From the NCBI GenBank assembly GCA_938017795.1, contig CALIJZ010000002.1, positions 1 to 64,000 of the forward strand: DNA of 64,000 bases, read 5' to 3'. Source of the DNA: an uncultured Bacteriovoracaceae bacterium (GTDB lineage: Bacteria; Bdellovibrionota; Bacteriovoracia; Bacteriovoracales; Bacteriovoracaceae). This document shows, in pieces, positions 44,421 to 53,191 of this stretch. Both the position numbers and the translations under genes were made by a program. Below the pieces are notes generated by a model. It saw only the letters and a list, made by a program, of their open reading frames with translations. It did not search any database and had not been told where the DNA came from. Every line of letters begins with the position of its first letter. Position 1 is the first letter of the stretch.

Positions 44421-44867
44421 TTATTGTAAAATAGGAATAACCGATTCAACGTATTCGGGTTGACCGTATACATTAGTAATTTCCTCAACAAATAAAAGGG
44501 CCTTAGGCAAAATCTGCTTTAAAACGATCTCTTGCCTCTTTATTTTCATTCCTTCTCTCAAAACGAATAATCTTTTAGACCTTCCGCCTTTTTCTTTAAC
44601 TAGAGCTTTTTTGTTAGTCTTTGTATAAACGATTGCATGAACTGCAAGTTTTTCAAGTGGAATATGATTTCCAGGAATCTCGTTTGTAAAAACACCATTT
44701 TCAAAACGTGATTTTTTTTTGGTTTTACTTTCTCCATCTCCAAGCTCTGGAGATTTAAATGGATCACGAAGATCATAGGGATTATCAAGGTTTAACACCT
44801 CTTCAAATACTTGTGTTTGAGAAAAAGAATAACTAGATAAAAGCAATGTCAATATTAAATATTTCAA
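44421..44867 (-). CDS. pilP: Type IV pilus assembly protein PilP
   Basis: 148 residues. PilP links the inner-membrane PilN/PilO complex to PilQ. Family features are DPFKSPE after an N-terminal linker and a small beta-domain (LEKLAVHAIVYTKTNKKALVKEKG). The N-terminus MKYLILTLLLSSYSFSQ is a signal peptide without the lipobox cysteine that many PilP proteins have, so this copy appears to be soluble in the periplasm. It overlaps pilO by four bases. Confidence 0.88.
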   Translation of the reverse strand: MKYLILTLLLSSYSFSQTQVFEEVLNLDNPYDLRDPFKSPELGDGESKTKKKSRFENGVFTNEIPGNHIPLEKLAVHAIVYTKTNKKALVKEKGGRSKRLFVLREGMKIKRQEIVLKQILPKALLFVEEITNVYGQPEYVESVIPILQ

Positions 44868-45463
44868 CTCTTACCTCTTTTTTTCTTTTTTTTCACATGA
44901 TCTTTATTGTAATGGAAAGTCTCTATGATTGTTTTAAAATCAACAATCACGTGTTTACTTTTATTTATGATTGAGCTTGAAGTAACTTCAACAGCACTTA
45001 CATTAAAAATCCTATCAGGCTTTTTCATTTTCTCAAAAAACACTAAAAACTGTAAATAAGTACCTCTTCCTTCAAATTCAATTCCATTAGTAATATACAG
45101 CCCACCATGATTTTCTTTTTCATACTTCGGTTTAAAAGAAATATTTTTAATATTCAGACTTCTGGCCACTCTAGATAATTCATCTAAAATTGCTGTCTTG
45201 CTACTTATTGGTGGTATAAAACGTCCAACTTTCTCTAAGTCTTGCTTAGATTTTTCAACCTTTCCCTTTAGATCTTTAACATTATCTTTTACTTCTTTAA
45301 TTCTCTGAATCGCTTTTTCAATATCATCGTTTTCTTTTTCTAGTCCAGGAATTTTTGCCAGCTCAGATTCGATTGTTTCATTTTTAAGGTTCCATGTATC
45401 ATACAAGTCTGAAATACCAAGCAACATTAAAACAATAGGAGCTAACATCATTAATAATTTCAA
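44864..45463 (-). CDS. pilO: Type IV pilus assembly protein PilO
   Basis: 199 residues: one N-terminal membrane helix, a coiled coil (about residues 35-75, GLEKENDDIEKAIQRIKEVK) and a ferredoxin-like periplasmic domain (GIEFEGRGTYLQFLVFFEKMKKPDRIFNVSAVEV). PilO pairs with PilN. A Lys-rich C-terminal tail (HVKKKKKRGKS) is unusual. It overlaps both pilN and pilP by four bases. Confidence 0.88.
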   Translation of the reverse strand: MKLLMMLAPIVLMLLGISDLYDTWNLKNETIESELAKIPGLEKENDDIEKAIQRIKEVKDNVKDLKGKVEKSKQDLEKVGRFIPPISSKTAILDELSRVARSLNIKNISFKPKYEKENHGGLYITNGIEFEGRGTYLQFLVFFEKMKKPDRIFNVSAVEVTSSSIINKSKHVIVDFKTIIETFHYNKDHVKKKKKRGKS

Positions 45464-46062
45464 AATTTAACTACCTCTGATTCAATAAAAAACTCTTCAA
45501 CTCTTTTACCTGAAGGTTTTATCGTCTTGGTTACATGATTAATAAGTTTTACTTTTTTATAAAGAAAAGTTGAAGTGTTTAACTGTTTTATAAATCTATT
45601 TAGCTTGTCAAAACTTAAAGCATACCCATTTATTTTTACTTTCTTGTTCCTCAAACTAATATTTTTTATCCAAACTTCTTTTGGAATATTCTCAGAAACG
45701 TATTTCATTATTCTCATTGGATTATTTTTCTTTTCAAGAACTTCTTTTACGATTTGAGTCTTCTTTATAAATTCTGATTCTGCTTGCTTAAATTCCTCTA
45801 GTTTTTTCTCTTCTGCTTGAATTCCTTTGGAGCCTCTTTTTAGCCTTTTATTTTTAAGTAAAACTTCAGTTACTTCAGTTTTTTTAACTTCTACTTCTTC
45901 GCTCCACTGACTCTCATAATAAAATTTCGGTCCGTATCCAATTAAGATACAAATTGCCCACAACGGGATATTCAAACTTCTAACATCAACATTTTCAGAA
46001 ATCTTACTTCCTAAAGATGCCTTCTTATTATTCTCATTATAATTTAGATTAATCTTAATCAT
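45460..46062 (-). CDS. pilN: Type IV pilus assembly protein PilN
   Basis: 200 residues. It starts with MIKINLNYNENNKK, a variant of the conserved INLLP-type motif that binds PilM. A membrane helix (NIPLWAICILIGYGPKFYY), coiled coil and C-terminal ferredoxin-like domain follow. It overlaps pilM by eight bases and pilO by four. Confidence 0.87.
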   Translation of the reverse strand: MIKINLNYNENNKKASLGSKISENVDVRSLNIPLWAICILIGYGPKFYYESQWSEEVEVKKTEVTEVLLKNKRLKRGSKGIQAEEKKLEEFKQAESEFIKKTQIVKEVLEKKNNPMRIMKYVSENIPKEVWIKNISLRNKKVKINGYALSFDKLNRFIKQLNTSTFLYKKVKLINHVTKTIKPSGKRVEEFFIESEVVKF

Positions 46063-47122
46063 ATGCTCTTAAACCTAATCCCAAACATACTGCGCCTGAG
46101 TATGTTAAATACTCGACGATTCCATCACTAATATTTCCCTTTGTGGAAATACTAATCTTTCTTAAAGGGTCAAGAGTTTCAACTGATATATCTAATCCCT
46201 CAATAAGATCTTCAATAATTCCTGGCTGTCTAGAACAACCACCAGTTATAAAGCAGTGCTTTATTCTATCTTCCGAGTTTGAAGAAGTATAAAAAGCAAC
46301 GGCATCAACAACTTTGCTAACAATAGACTTTGAAATTTTCTTAATAGCAGCAAGAACTTCATCAGGGTACTTTGTATCTGTTTGATTCATCTTCTTTAAA
46401 TCTTCCGCTTGATTAAAATCAATTCCAACTTCTTTTTGAATTTCTTCTGTAGTATTTACACCACCCATAATGATAGTTTTCACAAGCAAAGGTAATCCAT
46501 TTCGATACACAATAATTTTCGTGCTTTGAGCACCAAAATCAATAATTAGTGTACCGTCTTTATACTCGTGCAGATAATCACTATAATTATGTTCAAAGAT
46601 ATTTATTAAAGACAAAACCTGTAAATCAACAGTCTTCATCTTTAGTCCTGATGCAAAGATAATCTCTTGATATCTAGCAATGTCTTGAATTTTTGCAGCC
46701 GCCATAACTACATCACGACTCATTTCATTTTCTTTTGGCATAATATGAAGTGAGACTTCAGCATTTTCCATTCCAAATGGAATGAACTGTTCTGCCTCCC
46801 AATGTATATGGTCTTCAATATCATCTCTTGACCCTTCAGGAGATTTCATTGACTTAACTATTGACCCACTTCCAGCAAGTCCAAAACAAATATTTTTATT
46901 TTTAAATCCACCTTCTTTGAAAGCAGATCTGATTTGTTCAATGATTTGAGTTCTATCATTTATTTCTTCTTCAAGAATTGCTGACTCCGAAAGCGGAGCA
47001 AATGAAAATGACTTTAATGTATAAGTACCTTTTTTTCCCTGGCCTAAAGTTGCTAACTTAATAGCACTCTGCCCAATATCTAAACCGATTAAAGGCTGCT
47101 TTCCTAATAGATTATCAAACAC
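46055..47122 (-). CDS. pilM: Type IV pilus assembly protein PilM
   Basis: 355 residues of the actin-like fold. The phosphate-binding segment is LIGLDIGQSAIKLATL, a second is IIDFGAQSTKIIVYRNG, and the adenosine-binding segment is CFITGGCSRQPGI. PilM is cytoplasmic and binds the N-terminus of PilN and the motor proteins. It is the first gene of a long leftward run and has a good promoter upstream. Confidence 0.94.
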   Translation of the reverse strand: MFDNLLGKQPLIGLDIGQSAIKLATLGQGKKGTYTLKSFSFAPLSESAILEEEINDRTQIIEQIRSAFKEGGFKNKNICFGLAGSGSIVKSMKSPEGSRDDIEDHIHWEAEQFIPFGMENAEVSLHIMPKENEMSRDVVMAAAKIQDIARYQEIIFASGLKMKTVDLQVLSLINIFEHNYSDYLHEYKDGTLIIDFGAQSTKIIVYRNGLPLLVKTIIMGGVNTTEEIQKEVGIDFNQAEDLKKMNQTDTKYPDEVLAAIKKISKSIVSKVVDAVAFYTSSNSEDRIKHCFITGGCSRQPGIIEDLIEGLDISVETLDPLRKISISTKGNISDGIVEYLTYSGAVCLGLGLRAYD

Positions 47123-47147
47123 TAACTATCCTTTCTTACCTTCTATA

Positions 47148-47176
47148 ATTATAAACTAGGTAGCCGTGAATACAAA
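47148..47176 (-). promoter_or_regulatory. Probable promoter of the pilMNOPQ run
   Basis: On the minus strand, TTTGTA (47171-47176) lies 17 bases before a perfect TATAAT (47148-47153). The pilM start is 25 bases downstream. It sits in the 69-base gap between pilD and pilM. Confidence 0.62.
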
Positions 47177-47191
47177 AAAAATTTAGATCTA

Positions 47192-47953
47192 TTAGACAAT
47201 TTTTAGGAATAAGCTTTCCAAAACACCAGGATAGAAGAGCTGAATACTTGAGATAATTAGTATGGAAGGTCCAAATGGAACAGGAACCTCTTTATCTGAA
47301 ACTTTTCCTATGGCCATGAGAGCTAGAATAACCAAAGTTCCAAGCAAGGAACTAAAGATTATTGTATATAAAATCTTAAATGGTCCAAGATATATACCAA
47401 GCATCCCAAATAAAACAATATCTCCACCACCTAGACCTATTTGACCTCGATACTTTTCATAAAGATATCCCAATAAAAAAAGTGGAACAAATCCAATAAT
47501 GAAACCAAAAATATAGTGCTGCCAAGAATAATCTCTAATTGCTATCACTAACAAGCATGCTCCGATTATTAAGTTTAGACTATGAGGTAAAATATAGTGT
47601 TCAAGATCTATAAAAAATTGAACTATAAAAAGACAAATCACAACTGAGAACATAATCATTTTCAACTGATCAATCTCAAAATACTTTAGATAGACAAAGC
47701 TACCCAGAACAGCTGTAAGTAATTCTATAAAAGGATATTTAATTGAAATTTTTTCTTTACAGTTTTTACACTTACCAAATAAAAACAAATAACTAAAGAT
47801 TGGAATATTTTCTTTCCACGAAATAAGTTTTTTGCACTTTGGACAATTAGATCTTTTAACGACAACATCTTCTTCTCTTGGGATTCTATAAATCAAAACA
47901 TTTAAAAAACTTCCAATTAATAGAAATAAAATAAAGACACTTGATACTATCAA
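47192..47953 (-). CDS. pilD: Prepilin peptidase (leader peptidase/N-methyltransferase) PilD
   Basis: 253 residues with about eight membrane helices. It cleaves and N-methylates prepilins. The cytoplasmic zinc loop has two CxxC pairs (CPKC near residue 37, CKNC near 61). The two catalytic aspartates lie in FFIDLEHYILP and GLGGGDIVLFG (the GxGD motif). The start overlaps the upstream ABC permease stop (ATGA). Confidence 0.95.
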   Translation of the reverse strand: MIVSSVFILFLLIGSFLNVLIYRIPREEDVVVKRSNCPKCKKLISWKENIPIFSYLFLFGKCKNCKEKISIKYPFIELLTAVLGSFVYLKYFEIDQLKMIMFSVVICLFIVQFFIDLEHYILPHSLNLIIGACLLVIAIRDYSWQHYIFGFIIGFVPLFLLGYLYEKYRGQIGLGGGDIVLFGMLGIYLGPFKILYTIIFSSLLGTLVILALMAIGKVSDKEVPVPFGPSILIISSIQLFYPGVLESLFLKIV

Positions 47954-48711
47954 TGAATATCCCTTGATTTAAAAACACTGAAAGTAAGTGTAGATACCAC
48001 TAAAAAATAAATGATCCCATAAATTAAAATCTTAATAAAAAGCATACTCTCCAAAGGATCTTCTCCTACATGATTTGATAAATTTAGCTTGTAGAAATTT
48101 GGTAGGGCTAAGTTAATATATTCTAGAACCTTAGCTCCAACGCCCTTAATAAAAAACCTTGAAGAGCTTATACCTTCAAATAATGAAGTAAATACAAAGA
48201 TTGAAAAACATAAAAAATAATTTAAATATTCATTGATAAAAAACGAGAACAACAAACTCATTGATGAGATAATTAAGACTGACACAAAAAGAGTAGTTAA
48301 CGAGTAGATAATATTTACATCAAATATACCACCAAAAAAATAATATAGACCAACGACAAGTGAACTCAAAAATATAAAAATCATTGCCATAATAGCCGCC
48401 TGCCCAAAGACCTTTCCTATAAAGAACTCTAATCTACTCACACCCTGACTCAACACCAAGGGAAGTGTCCCATTTTCGATTTCATTTTTTATACTACCGG
48501 CACTTATAAATAAAGATGTAAAAATTAAAAACATATACACCACTGTTTGGCCTATATCTATTATTGTTTTCGCTACAGTCTTATATGTAAGTTGAGCACT
48601 CACAAAAGTTAATAGAAAAACAATGGCTCCAATAAATAATGTAGCATAAAAAGACTTTCCTTTTAAAAACTCTTTTACTGTTAATCCGGCAATACTTCTT
48701 ATCTTTTTCAT
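47950..48711 (-). CDS. pilI: ABC-2 type permease, PilI-like
   Basis: 253 residues with six predicted membrane helices, typical of ABC-2 permeases. The conserved KNEIENGTLPLVLSQGVSRLEFFIGK segment (coupling region) is clear. It lies between pilH-like ATPase and pilD, overlapping both by four bases. In Myxococcus xanthus an ABC transporter (PilG-PilH-PilI) occupies this position and is needed for pilus function, so I assign PilI by context. Sequence alone supports only an ABC-2 permease. Confidence 0.72.
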   Translation of the reverse strand: MKKIRSIAGLTVKEFLKGKSFYATLFIGAIVFLLTFVSAQLTYKTVAKTIIDIGQTVVYMFLIFTSLFISAGSIKNEIENGTLPLVLSQGVSRLEFFIGKVFGQAAIMAMIFIFLSSLVVGLYYFFGGIFDVNIIYSLTTLFVSVLIISSMSLLFSFFINEYLNYFLCFSIFVFTSLFEGISSSRFFIKGVGAKVLEYINLALPNFYKLNLSNHVGEDPLESMLFIKILIYGIIYFLVVSTLTFSVFKSRDIH

Positions 48712-49511
48712 AGAATGCTTTTCTCAACTTTAATAATATTCAACAACTTAAACTCTTTATTTTTTATCTCATTTATTGAGGAACCCAAATCATTCTCATC
48801 TGCCATTATTTCTTTAATATCATTTCCTTCAAGATATTTAATTCTATAGTTTTGATTTTTAGCATAAAAATATTTTTGACTTAGATCATCAAAGTCTATT
48901 TTTCCTTTTACAATTTTGATAATTCGATGACTCAAATCTGCAATATCTTGCATATTATGACTTGTTATCAAAAACGACTTATCTCGCCTAGAAAACTCTT
49001 TGATAATATCTTTAATAGTCTCCCGAGCATTAATATCAACTCCAGAGAGAGGCTCATCTAAAATGATTAGTTCAGGATCGTTAATTAATGATGATACAAA
49101 TCCAAGTTTTTGTATCATACCTTTTGAATAGTTTTTTATTCTTTTTTCTTGGTCTTTTTGAATATCTAGTTTTTCAAGTAAATCAATAACAGATGATCTC
49201 TTTAGTGAATTTGAACTTAAACTTGAGATAAAACTCAAAAACTCACGTCCTGTTAATTCTTTATAAAGCTTTGTTTTTTCAGGCAAGTAGCCAATAGATT
49301 TTGTATTTCTTGTAATTGCACCAACTTGAATTTTAATTAGACCTAAAATAGCTCGGATAGTGGTTGATTTTCCACTCCCGTTTGCACCAATAAAACCGAT
49401 TATTTCACCCTTATTGATACTGAAATTGATTTTATCAAGAACTTTTTGATACTCTTTACTTTTATTGATAAAATATTTCTTAGTGACGTTATTTAAATCA
49501 ACAATATTCAT
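48708..49511 (-). CDS. pilH: ABC transporter ATP-binding protein, PilH-like
   Basis: 267 residues. Walker A GANGSGKST, signature YSKGMIQKL (a variant of LSGGQ common in ABC-2 exporters), Walker B LIILDEPLSGVD, and a switch His in FLITSHNMQDI. It pairs with the permease encoded downstream by ATGA overlap. By gene order this matches Myxococcus PilH. The transported substrate is unknown. Confidence 0.78.
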   Translation of the reverse strand: MNIVDLNNVTKKYFINKSKEYQKVLDKINFSINKGEIIGFIGANGSGKSTTIRAILGLIKIQVGAITRNTKSIGYLPEKTKLYKELTGREFLSFISSLSSNSLKRSSVIDLLEKLDIQKDQEKRIKNYSKGMIQKLGFVSSLINDPELIILDEPLSGVDINARETIKDIIKEFSRRDKSFLITSHNMQDIADLSHRIIKIVKGKIDFDDLSQKYFYAKNQNYRIKYLEGNDIKEIMADENDLGSSINEIKNKEFKLLNIIKVEKSIL

Positions 49512-49515
49512 AGGT

Positions 49516-50094
49516 TTGTTTTCATTTTTATTTTATTTCAACTCAATTATTACAATACCAGAGGTTCAAAAATCTTCAAATATTATTCTTAACAATAATA
49601 TCGTTATATTTTCGGGAAAATTCACCAAATTTCTTTCATCATCCTTGTGGATTAATACTCTTTTAAGTTCAGATATTGAACATTACAAAGGAAAGGATTT
49701 ACATTCTTGGCATTATAATCGCTTCGATACGATAACAGACTTCGATCCATTTTTTTTAGAAGCATATAAATATGGCGGATTATTTCTTTCAGTTATCATA
49801 GATGATATTCCTGGAGGATCTAGTCTCTATAACAAAGCATTAAAATATTTCCCTTATAACTTTGACCTAAATTTATTTGGAGCCTTACATTTTCTAATAG
49901 AAGAAAACAATAAAACCAAGGCATTTGCAATGCTAGATACAATTAAAGACAGTCCTAATTTTGATAAAAGAAACTTAGCTCTATATTTTAGTTTAAAATC
50001 AAACATTGGAAATAAAGATATGGTATACGAAGAAGTATTAAATCAAAAAATTCCTGAAAGTATCAAATTATTTATTTTAAAAAAATTAAAATAA
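49516..50094 (+). CDS. Membrane-anchored protein in the pil cluster, possible PilG counterpart
   Basis: 192 residues from TTG 49516; the frame extends to a TTG at 49465 inside the divergent ATPase gene, and no ATG or good ribosome site is present, so the start is uncertain. The N-terminus is hydrophobic (LFSFLFYFNSIITIP). The rest is helical with a TPR-like portion (SSLYNKALKYFPYNFDLNLFGALHFLIEENNKTKAFAMLD). It is the only rightward gene between pilA and pilH. In Myxococcus, pilG occupies this gap, so a related role with the ABC transporter is plausible, though the strand differs and I cannot establish homology. Confidence 0.6.
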   Translation: MFSFLFYFNSIITIPEVQKSSNIILNNNIVIFSGKFTKFLSSSLWINTLLSSDIEHYKGKDLHSWHYNRFDTITDFDPFFLEAYKYGGLFLSVIIDDIPGGSSLYNKALKYFPYNFDLNLFGALHFLIEENNKTKAFAMLDTIKDSPNFDKRNLALYFSLKSNIGNKDMVYEEVLNQKIPESIKLFILKKLK

Positions 50095-50100
50095 TAATGC

Positions 50101-50625
50101 CTACCAACCAGCAGAATGATGATCTAATTTCTTTATTTCATTTATAGTCCATTCATCTGTTTTTCCATCTGGACCAGAGATTTTCGCAGCAGAGGCTGCA
50201 CAAAAGCCTGTTGTTTCGGCTGCACAATTACTTACTGTTGGTGCTACACTTACTTCTTGTCCTGCTAGCTTTTTCAATCCTTTATATCCAGTTGTATTTG
50301 CTACACAACCACTAGGAATACCACTATCTCCACTTCCTCCCTGAACAGTTGGAGATTGTGTAACATTTGTATGATAATACATATTCCCTAATTCTTTCTC
50401 CGAAGGTTCAAAGCCCATAAACGCAAGACAGTTTGAATAAGTACCGTACTCAGCATTAAATGCAGCCATTGCTGAATATACTGAACCTAATGTAACCTTC
50501 GCTTCCGAAGATCTCGCTTTTGCCTGATATTTTTGATAGTTAGGAACTGCAACTGCACTCAATATTCCAATAATTGCAACAACAACTAATAACTCAATTA
50601 ATGTAAAACCATTATTATTTTTCAT
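50101..50625 (-). CDS. pilA: Type IV major pilin PilA
   Basis: 174 residues. The class III signal is very short (MKNNNG) and is cut before FTLIELLVVVAIIGILSAVAVPNY, the standard pilin helix with Glu5. The mature globular domain has four cysteines (SNC, SGC, SNC, GFC) that could form two disulfides, and a Gly/Ser-rich middle loop. AAGGGG precedes the ATG, and a TATAAT sits 26 bases upstream. It is flanked by pilC and the membrane-anchored rightward gene. Confidence 0.93.
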   Translation of the reverse strand: MKNNNGFTLIELLVVVAIIGILSAVAVPNYQKYQAKARSSEAKVTLGSVYSAMAAFNAEYGTYSNCLAFMGFEPSEKELGNMYYHTNVTQSPTVQGGSGDSGIPSGCVANTTGYKGLKKLAGQEVSVAPTVSNCAAETTGFCAASAAKISGPDGKTDEWTINEIKKLDHHSAGW

Positions 50626-50650
50626 AAACGTACCCCTTAATAATAATATA

Positions 50651-50656
50651 ATTATA
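50651..50656 (-). promoter_or_regulatory. Likely -10 element of pilA
   Basis: A perfect TATAAT on the minus strand (50651-50656), preceded by GGG, lies about 25 bases before the pilA start. No good -35 is found at the right distance (only TTTAAA), which suggests dependence on an activator. I see no sigma-54 type GG-N10-GC element. Confidence 0.45.
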
Positions 50657-50705
50657 CCCTAAGTATTGATTTTTTTAAATGAATCTTTGATAAGTTTTAT
50701 CTTGT

Positions 50706-51932
50706 TTAAGCGCCACCGGCTTGAACAAACATCGGCATATACATAGCTAAGAGCACTCCGCCAACCATAATTGCCAATCCTACTATGAGTAATGGCTCTA
50801 ACATTTGTGTCATTGTCTGGATACTTCCTTCAACTTCGACTTCAAACACTTTTGACACTTTCTTTAACATCTCATCTAAATTACCGGTAGATTCTCCTAC
50901 ATTGATCATTTGAGTGATTAAGTCAGGAAAATATTTTATTCGACTAAGTGGTTCTGCAATATTTCTACCACTCACTACTGAAGCCCTAACCCTCTTAATA
51001 TCTTTAGCAATAACTGTATTATCAATTGTATCAGCACAAACTTCGAGTGCATCAACAATTGAAATTCCTGCTCCTAGCATTGTTGCTAGAGTTTGAGAAA
51101 ATGAACTTAAACTTCCTTTAATAACAACATTTCCAATCACTGGCATTTTTAATATTAATTTATCAAAAATTTTCTTTCCACGGTCTGTTTTATTAATACA
51201 ATGATGAATACCAAAACCAGTAATCAAACATAGACCAATGATTTTAAAAATATGATTTTGAAAAAACTCTGAAATATTTATAACAAACTGAGTAATCCAA
51301 GGAATTTCATTACCACTCTCTTCCAACATTCCCACAAAAGTTGGAACTACAAAAGTCATTAAACCTATTATAACAATGACCCCTATTGTTAAAACAATTG
51401 CAGGATACATCATTGCTGATTTAATTTGTGCTTTCAATGCTATTCTTCTTTCAATAAAAAGATCTAGTTTTTTAAGAATATCATCTAATATTCCTGCCAT
51501 CTCACCAGCTTTAATTAATTGGCAATAGAGTTTTGGAAACCCAGGTTCTTTACCCATGGCCTCATTTAATGTCATCCCTTCACTTACTCCTCTAGAGATA
51601 CGAGTTAGTGCTTTTTTTAGTGGTGCTTTTTTTTCTTGTTTTCTTAAAATATCAAGTGATTGTAAAATTGGAACTCCAGCATTTACCAGTGTTGCTAACT
51701 GCTTTGTAAACCTTCCTATATCCTTATCTGAATATCCACCACCAACAGATTTAAACTCAGACCACATTTCAAACAGATCAACTTCTGAGAGTTTATTTGG
51801 TTTGGTTAACTTTCTCGCACGAATTCCCTTCCTTCTAAGAAGTCTCTTGGCATCTTGTTGATCCTTGGCCTCTATTTCACCAAGAACTCTTCTACCAGTT
51901 TGATCTAAACCTTCGTACTTAAAATCAGCCAT
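50706..51932 (-). CDS. pilC: Type IV pilus inner-membrane platform protein PilC
   Basis: 408 residues with the duplicated GspF domain. Typical segments are FTKQLATLVNAGVPILQSLDILR in the first copy and FSQTLATMLGAGISIVDALEVC in the second, with three membrane helices. PilC transmits motor rotation to pilin subunits. It follows pilT by four bases and precedes pilA. Confidence 0.95.
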   Translation of the reverse strand: MADFKYEGLDQTGRRVLGEIEAKDQQDAKRLLRRKGIRARKLTKPNKLSEVDLFEMWSEFKSVGGGYSDKDIGRFTKQLATLVNAGVPILQSLDILRKQEKKAPLKKALTRISRGVSEGMTLNEAMGKEPGFPKLYCQLIKAGEMAGILDDILKKLDLFIERRIALKAQIKSAMMYPAIVLTIGVIVIIGLMTFVVPTFVGMLEESGNEIPWITQFVINISEFFQNHIFKIIGLCLITGFGIHHCINKTDRGKKIFDKLILKMPVIGNVVIKGSLSSFSQTLATMLGAGISIVDALEVCADTIDNTVIAKDIKRVRASVVSGRNIAEPLSRIKYFPDLITQMINVGESTGNLDEMLKKVSKVFEVEVEGSIQTMTQMLEPLLIVGLAIMVGGVLLAMYMPMFVQAGGA

Positions 51933-51936
51933 TTAC

Positions 51937-53166
51937 TTAAGCACTCCTTCTCATTTTTTCTAACCCAAGAGCTTTTAACATCTCCTCGGGTGCATTTGAG
52001 TAATCAATTGCAGATTGTTTAGTGATTAATCCCTTATCCACTGCTGAGATTAATGCTTGATTCATTGTCGACATACCTGTTTCATCTTGACCTATCTGCA
52101 TTTGAGAATAAATTTGATGAATTTTATTTTCTCTAATTAAATTTCTTATTGCTAATGTTGGAACAAGTATTTCTTGAATTAACTGTCTTCCTCCATTTAT
52201 TTTTGGTACTAGTTGTTGTGCAACGACACCTTGTAAAACAAATGATAAAAGACTTCTAATTTGGTTTTGCTTATCCGCTGGAAAAACATTTACTATTCTA
52301 TTAATTGTTTGAACTGTTGAGTTTGTATGAAGTGTTCCAAAAACTAAATGTCCCGTCTCGGCAATTGTTAAAGCCGCTTCAATTGTTTCCACATCTCTTA
52401 GCTCTCCAACCATAATTATATCTGGATCTTGCCTTAATAAACTCTTTAAACCTCTTCCAAAACTTGTTGAATCAACACCGATCTCTCTTTGATTTACAAT
52501 GCAACCTTTATGCTGATGAACAAACTCTATAGGATCTTCTAAAGTAATAATATGGCCCGAATGTGTTTGATTTAACCTATCTATTATTGATGCGAGCGTT
52601 GTAGATTTACCAGAACCAGTTGGACCAGTAACGAGTACTAAACCATTAATAGCAGAAGTCATATCCAATAAAATCTTTGGTAACCCTAAGGCATCAAAGT
52701 CTGGTACAACTGATGGAATTAATCTAAATGCTGCTGAAATTTTTCCTTGAGCATAAAAAACATTTACCCTAAATCTAGCAAGGTTTCTAACTCCAAATGA
52801 AAAATCTAATTCAAGGTTTTGCTCCAATTCTTTTTTCTGCTTATCAGTTAAAATCTGATAGATCATCTTTCTTGTTAATTTATCTGTTAATGGAGCCACT
52901 TTAATTCGAACAACTTCTCCATTCATTCTTAATGCTGGAGGTGAACCTACAGATAAATGTAAATCTGAAGCACCTTGCTGGACCATCAATTTAAATAATT
53001 GCTGTATTTTAACTTGCCCAATATCTGTATGAGTTGATTTTTGTGTTCTTGTAACATCTGCACTTATGATCTGAGTAGCATCCGAAAGATCACCTTCTTG
53101 CTCTCCACTCATAACCTCTGTAACAGCTGTTTGATCAAGCTCATCTAATTTTTTTTCTTCACTCAT
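51937..53166 (-). CDS. pilT: Twitching motility retraction ATPase PilT
   Basis: 409 residues, about 60 longer than usual PilT because of an N-terminal acidic extension. The extension (first ~52 residues) contains DQTAVTEV and DATQIISADVTRTQ, Thr-Gln-rich patterns. The core starts at QQLFKLMVQQGASDLHLS. Walker A is GPTGSGKST, the Asp box reads ITLEDPIEFVH, and the Walker B region is RQDPDIIMVGELRD. The AIRNLIR segment, essential for retraction in PilT, is present. It drives pilus retraction. Confidence 0.94.
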   Translation of the reverse strand: MSEEKKLDELDQTAVTEVMSGEQEGDLSDATQIISADVTRTQKSTHTDIGQVKIQQLFKLMVQQGASDLHLSVGSPPALRMNGEVVRIKVAPLTDKLTRKMIYQILTDKQKKELEQNLELDFSFGVRNLARFRVNVFYAQGKISAAFRLIPSVVPDFDALGLPKILLDMTSAINGLVLVTGPTGSGKSTTLASIIDRLNQTHSGHIITLEDPIEFVHQHKGCIVNQREIGVDSTSFGRGLKSLLRQDPDIIMVGELRDVETIEAALTIAETGHLVFGTLHTNSTVQTINRIVNVFPADKQNQIRSLLSFVLQGVVAQQLVPKINGGRQLIQEILVPTLAIRNLIRENKIHQIYSQMQIGQDETGMSTMNQALISAVDKGLITKQSAIDYSNAPEEMLKALGLEKMRRSA

Positions 53167-53191
53167 AAAATTTCCTTATTCCTATTCATCA

